From Thermoflexales bacterium (GTDB lineage Bacteria; Chloroflexota; Anaerolineae; S140-20), in assembly GCA_015484715.1 (NCBI GenBank), contig WFUY01000018.1, positions 1-16,277 on the forward strand: DNA of 16,277 nt, written 5' to 3'. How positions within the stretch are numbered: position 1 is the stretch's first letter; the number at the start of each line of letters is the position of its first letter. Of this stretch, positions 15,236 to 16,277 are shown piece after piece. The notes below the pieces were generated by a model. It was not told the origin of the DNA. It searched no databases and was given only the letters and a program-made list of their open reading frames with translations. Made by a program: the position numbers and the translations under genes.

Positions 15236-15831
15236 CGGTGGGTCAAGCGGGAATTGACTGGGAGCGCCTCTGGGCTCCCTACGACGAGAGCACGTACAAG
15301 GAAGTGCTGACCTGGGTCCATCCCCAGGACGTGGTGCTGGAAATCGGGGCCGGTGATCTGCGGCTGGCCCGTCGGCTGGCCCGGACAGCCCGGCATGTCT
15401 ATGCGATCGAGATTCAACCCGATCTGGTAGAACGAGGCCGGCGGGCTGGCCCGTTGCCCAACAACCTGACCATCATCGTCGGCGATGCCCGCCGGCTACC
15501 TTTCCCCGCCGGCATCTCCCTGGGCGTGCTCCTGATGCGCCACTGCCGGCACTTCGCCCTCTACGCCGACAAGCTGAGCGCCGTGGGCTGCCGACGGCTG
15601 GTGACCAACGCCCGCTGGGGGATGGGTGTGGAGGTGGTGGACCTGACGGCTCCCGCCCTCCCCTGGGAACAGGTGGGTATGGGCTGGTATGCCTGTCGCT
15701 GCGGGGCCATCGGCTTCGTGCCCGGCCCCCCCGAAGCGCTCACGCCGGCCCTGGAGGCCACCGTCCATCAGGTCCACCGTTGCCCGGCCTGCTGGCCCGC
15801 TAGCCGCCAACCGCTAGCCGTCAATCGCTGA
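15226..15831 (+). CDS. SAM-dependent methyltransferase-like protein with C-terminal CxC/CxxC motif
   Basis: 201 residues from ATG 15226 (or 199 from ATG 15232, which overlaps the preceding stop). VLEIGAGDLRLARRLA (37-52) is motif I of class I methyltransferases. E62 in YAIEIQPDLVE is the acidic end of strand 2, and GDARRLPF (86-93) is the adenine-contacting segment. This part resembles KsgA/Erm-type rRNA methyltransferases. No NPPF/NPPY-type motif follows, so an N6-adenine target is doubtful. Residues C157 and C159 with C186 and C189 could bind a metal. The last ten or so residues are encoded by short repeats. Substrate unknown. Confidence 0.7.
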   Translation: MPMTVGQAGIDWERLWAPYDESTYKEVLTWVHPQDVVLEIGAGDLRLARRLARTARHVYAIEIQPDLVERGRRAGPLPNNLTIIVGDARRLPFPAGISLGVLLMRHCRHFALYADKLSAVGCRRLVTNARWGMGVEVVDLTAPALPWEQVGMGWYACRCGAIGFVPGPPEALTPALEATVHQVHRCPACWPASRQPLAVNR

Positions 15832-15844
15832 TCGCTATTCGCTA
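15798..15844. repeat. CGCTA-type short repeat array at the methyltransferase/hsp20 junction
   Basis: CGCTA begins at 15798, 15812, 15833 and 15840, with CGCTG at 15826. Read on the other strand this is the TAGCG repeat of 2019-2046. The array covers the last codons of the methyltransferase and ends 2 nt before the hsp20 ATG, where a ribosome site would be expected. Confidence 0.6.
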
Positions 15845-15846
15845 CC

Positions 15847-16277
15847 ATGAGCCAGGATTGGGACGAACTCTTCCGCCAAATGGATGAATGGACGCGGGCG
15901 ATGGATCGCTTTATGGACCACATCGTCGGTGCCCGCCCGCCCGCGCCCTCCTTTGCCCTAGCCCGCTGGCGCCCGGCCGTCAATGTCTACGAAACCCGGG
16001 ACGCCATCGTCGTCATCGTCGAGCTGGCCGGCGTAGATCCCGACGCGGTCACCGTCCGCTTCGAGCCGGGCCGGCTCCTCATCTGGGGGCGACGGCGCGA
16101 GGCCCTGTCAGAAGAGACCCAGACCATCCACCGGATGGAGATCCAGTCCGGCCCCTTCGCCCTTGAGATCCCGCTGCCCGGCGAGGTAGACCCGGAGCAG
16201 ACCGAGGCCAGCTACGCCAACGGCTTCCTGGAAGTCCGGCTGCCCAAGCGGGCAGCCCCATCGAGGCAGTCCATCAC
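15847..16277 (+). CDS. Small heat shock protein, Hsp20/alpha-crystallin family (3' end outside window)
   Basis: 143 codons are visible, open to the window edge. An N-terminal helix (DWDELFRQMDEWTRAMDRF) is followed by the alpha-crystallin domain from about residue 43 (PAVNVYETRDAIVVIVELAG) to YANGFLEVRLPK (123-134), which holds the conserved G-x-L motif near its end (G126-F-L128). Such proteins are ATP-independent chaperones that bind unfolding proteins in the cytoplasm. ATG 15847 is the natural start, but no Shine-Dalgarno sequence precedes it because the repeat array reaches almost to the ATG. Only the C-terminal tail should be missing. Confidence 0.9.
   Translation, partial: MSQDWDELFRQMDEWTRAMDRFMDHIVGARPPAPSFALARWRPAVNVYETRDAIVVIVELAGVDPDAVTVRFEPGRLLIWGRRREALSEETQTIHRMEIQSGPFALEIPLPGEVDPEQTEASYANGFLEVRLPKRAAPSRQSI

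Overview
This is high-GC bacterial DNA with one gene after another on the + strand. Its style (short gaps full of GC-rich inverted repeats, an ECF-type Ni/Co importer, a LarB homologue, a Tm-1-like/TIM-barrel gene pair, Hsp20) fits the Chloroflexota, possibly a thermophile. That taxonomic call is inference, not demonstrated.

Region 1 (1-4757) looks like a nickel/cobalt module. At the left edge the start of xseA (exonuclease VII large subunit) runs leftward. It shares a tight back-to-back promoter region with a Fur-family regulator gene running rightward. The regulator is followed by an ECF metal importer: a CbiM/NikM substrate-binding membrane protein fused to a PDGLE (CbiN-like) domain, the CbiQ transmembrane protein and the CbiO ATPase. 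After a 300-nt gap with its own sigma70-like promoter and a candidate operator comes larB, the first enzyme of nickel-pincer nucleotide cofactor synthesis.

Region 2 (4919-12358) is a glycerol/dihydroxyacetone block: glycerol facilitator (glpF), dihydroxyacetone kinase subunits (dhaK, dhaL), glycerol kinase (glpK), then glpA, the flavoprotein of anaerobic-type glycerol-3-phosphate dehydrogenase. glpA is not followed by glpB and glpC. It is followed at once by an SdhB-like iron-sulfur protein with all three cluster motifs and by two small SdhC/SdhD-like membrane proteins, with no sdhA. The simplest reading is a hybrid G3P:quinone oxidoreductase in which a GlpA flavoprotein sits on a succinate-dehydrogenase-type electron-transfer and membrane module. 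This is the most interesting candidate system in the window.

Region 3 (12359-16277) holds a 263-nt structured intergenic region, a Tm-1-like (UPF0261) gene and its usual TIM-barrel 'PEP hydrolase-like' partner. Then come three tightly packed or overlapping genes (a small two-TM protein, a 47-codon ORF, and a SAM methyltransferase with a CxC/CxxC tail) and the start of an hsp20 gene cut by the window edge.

The gaps carry recurrent non-coding structure: two elements bounded by the same 10-bp inverted repeat, two arrays of a TAGCG-type short repeat that run from the end of one gene to just before the next, and several strong hairpins without U-tracts. I saw no tRNA, rRNA, CRISPR array or transposase.
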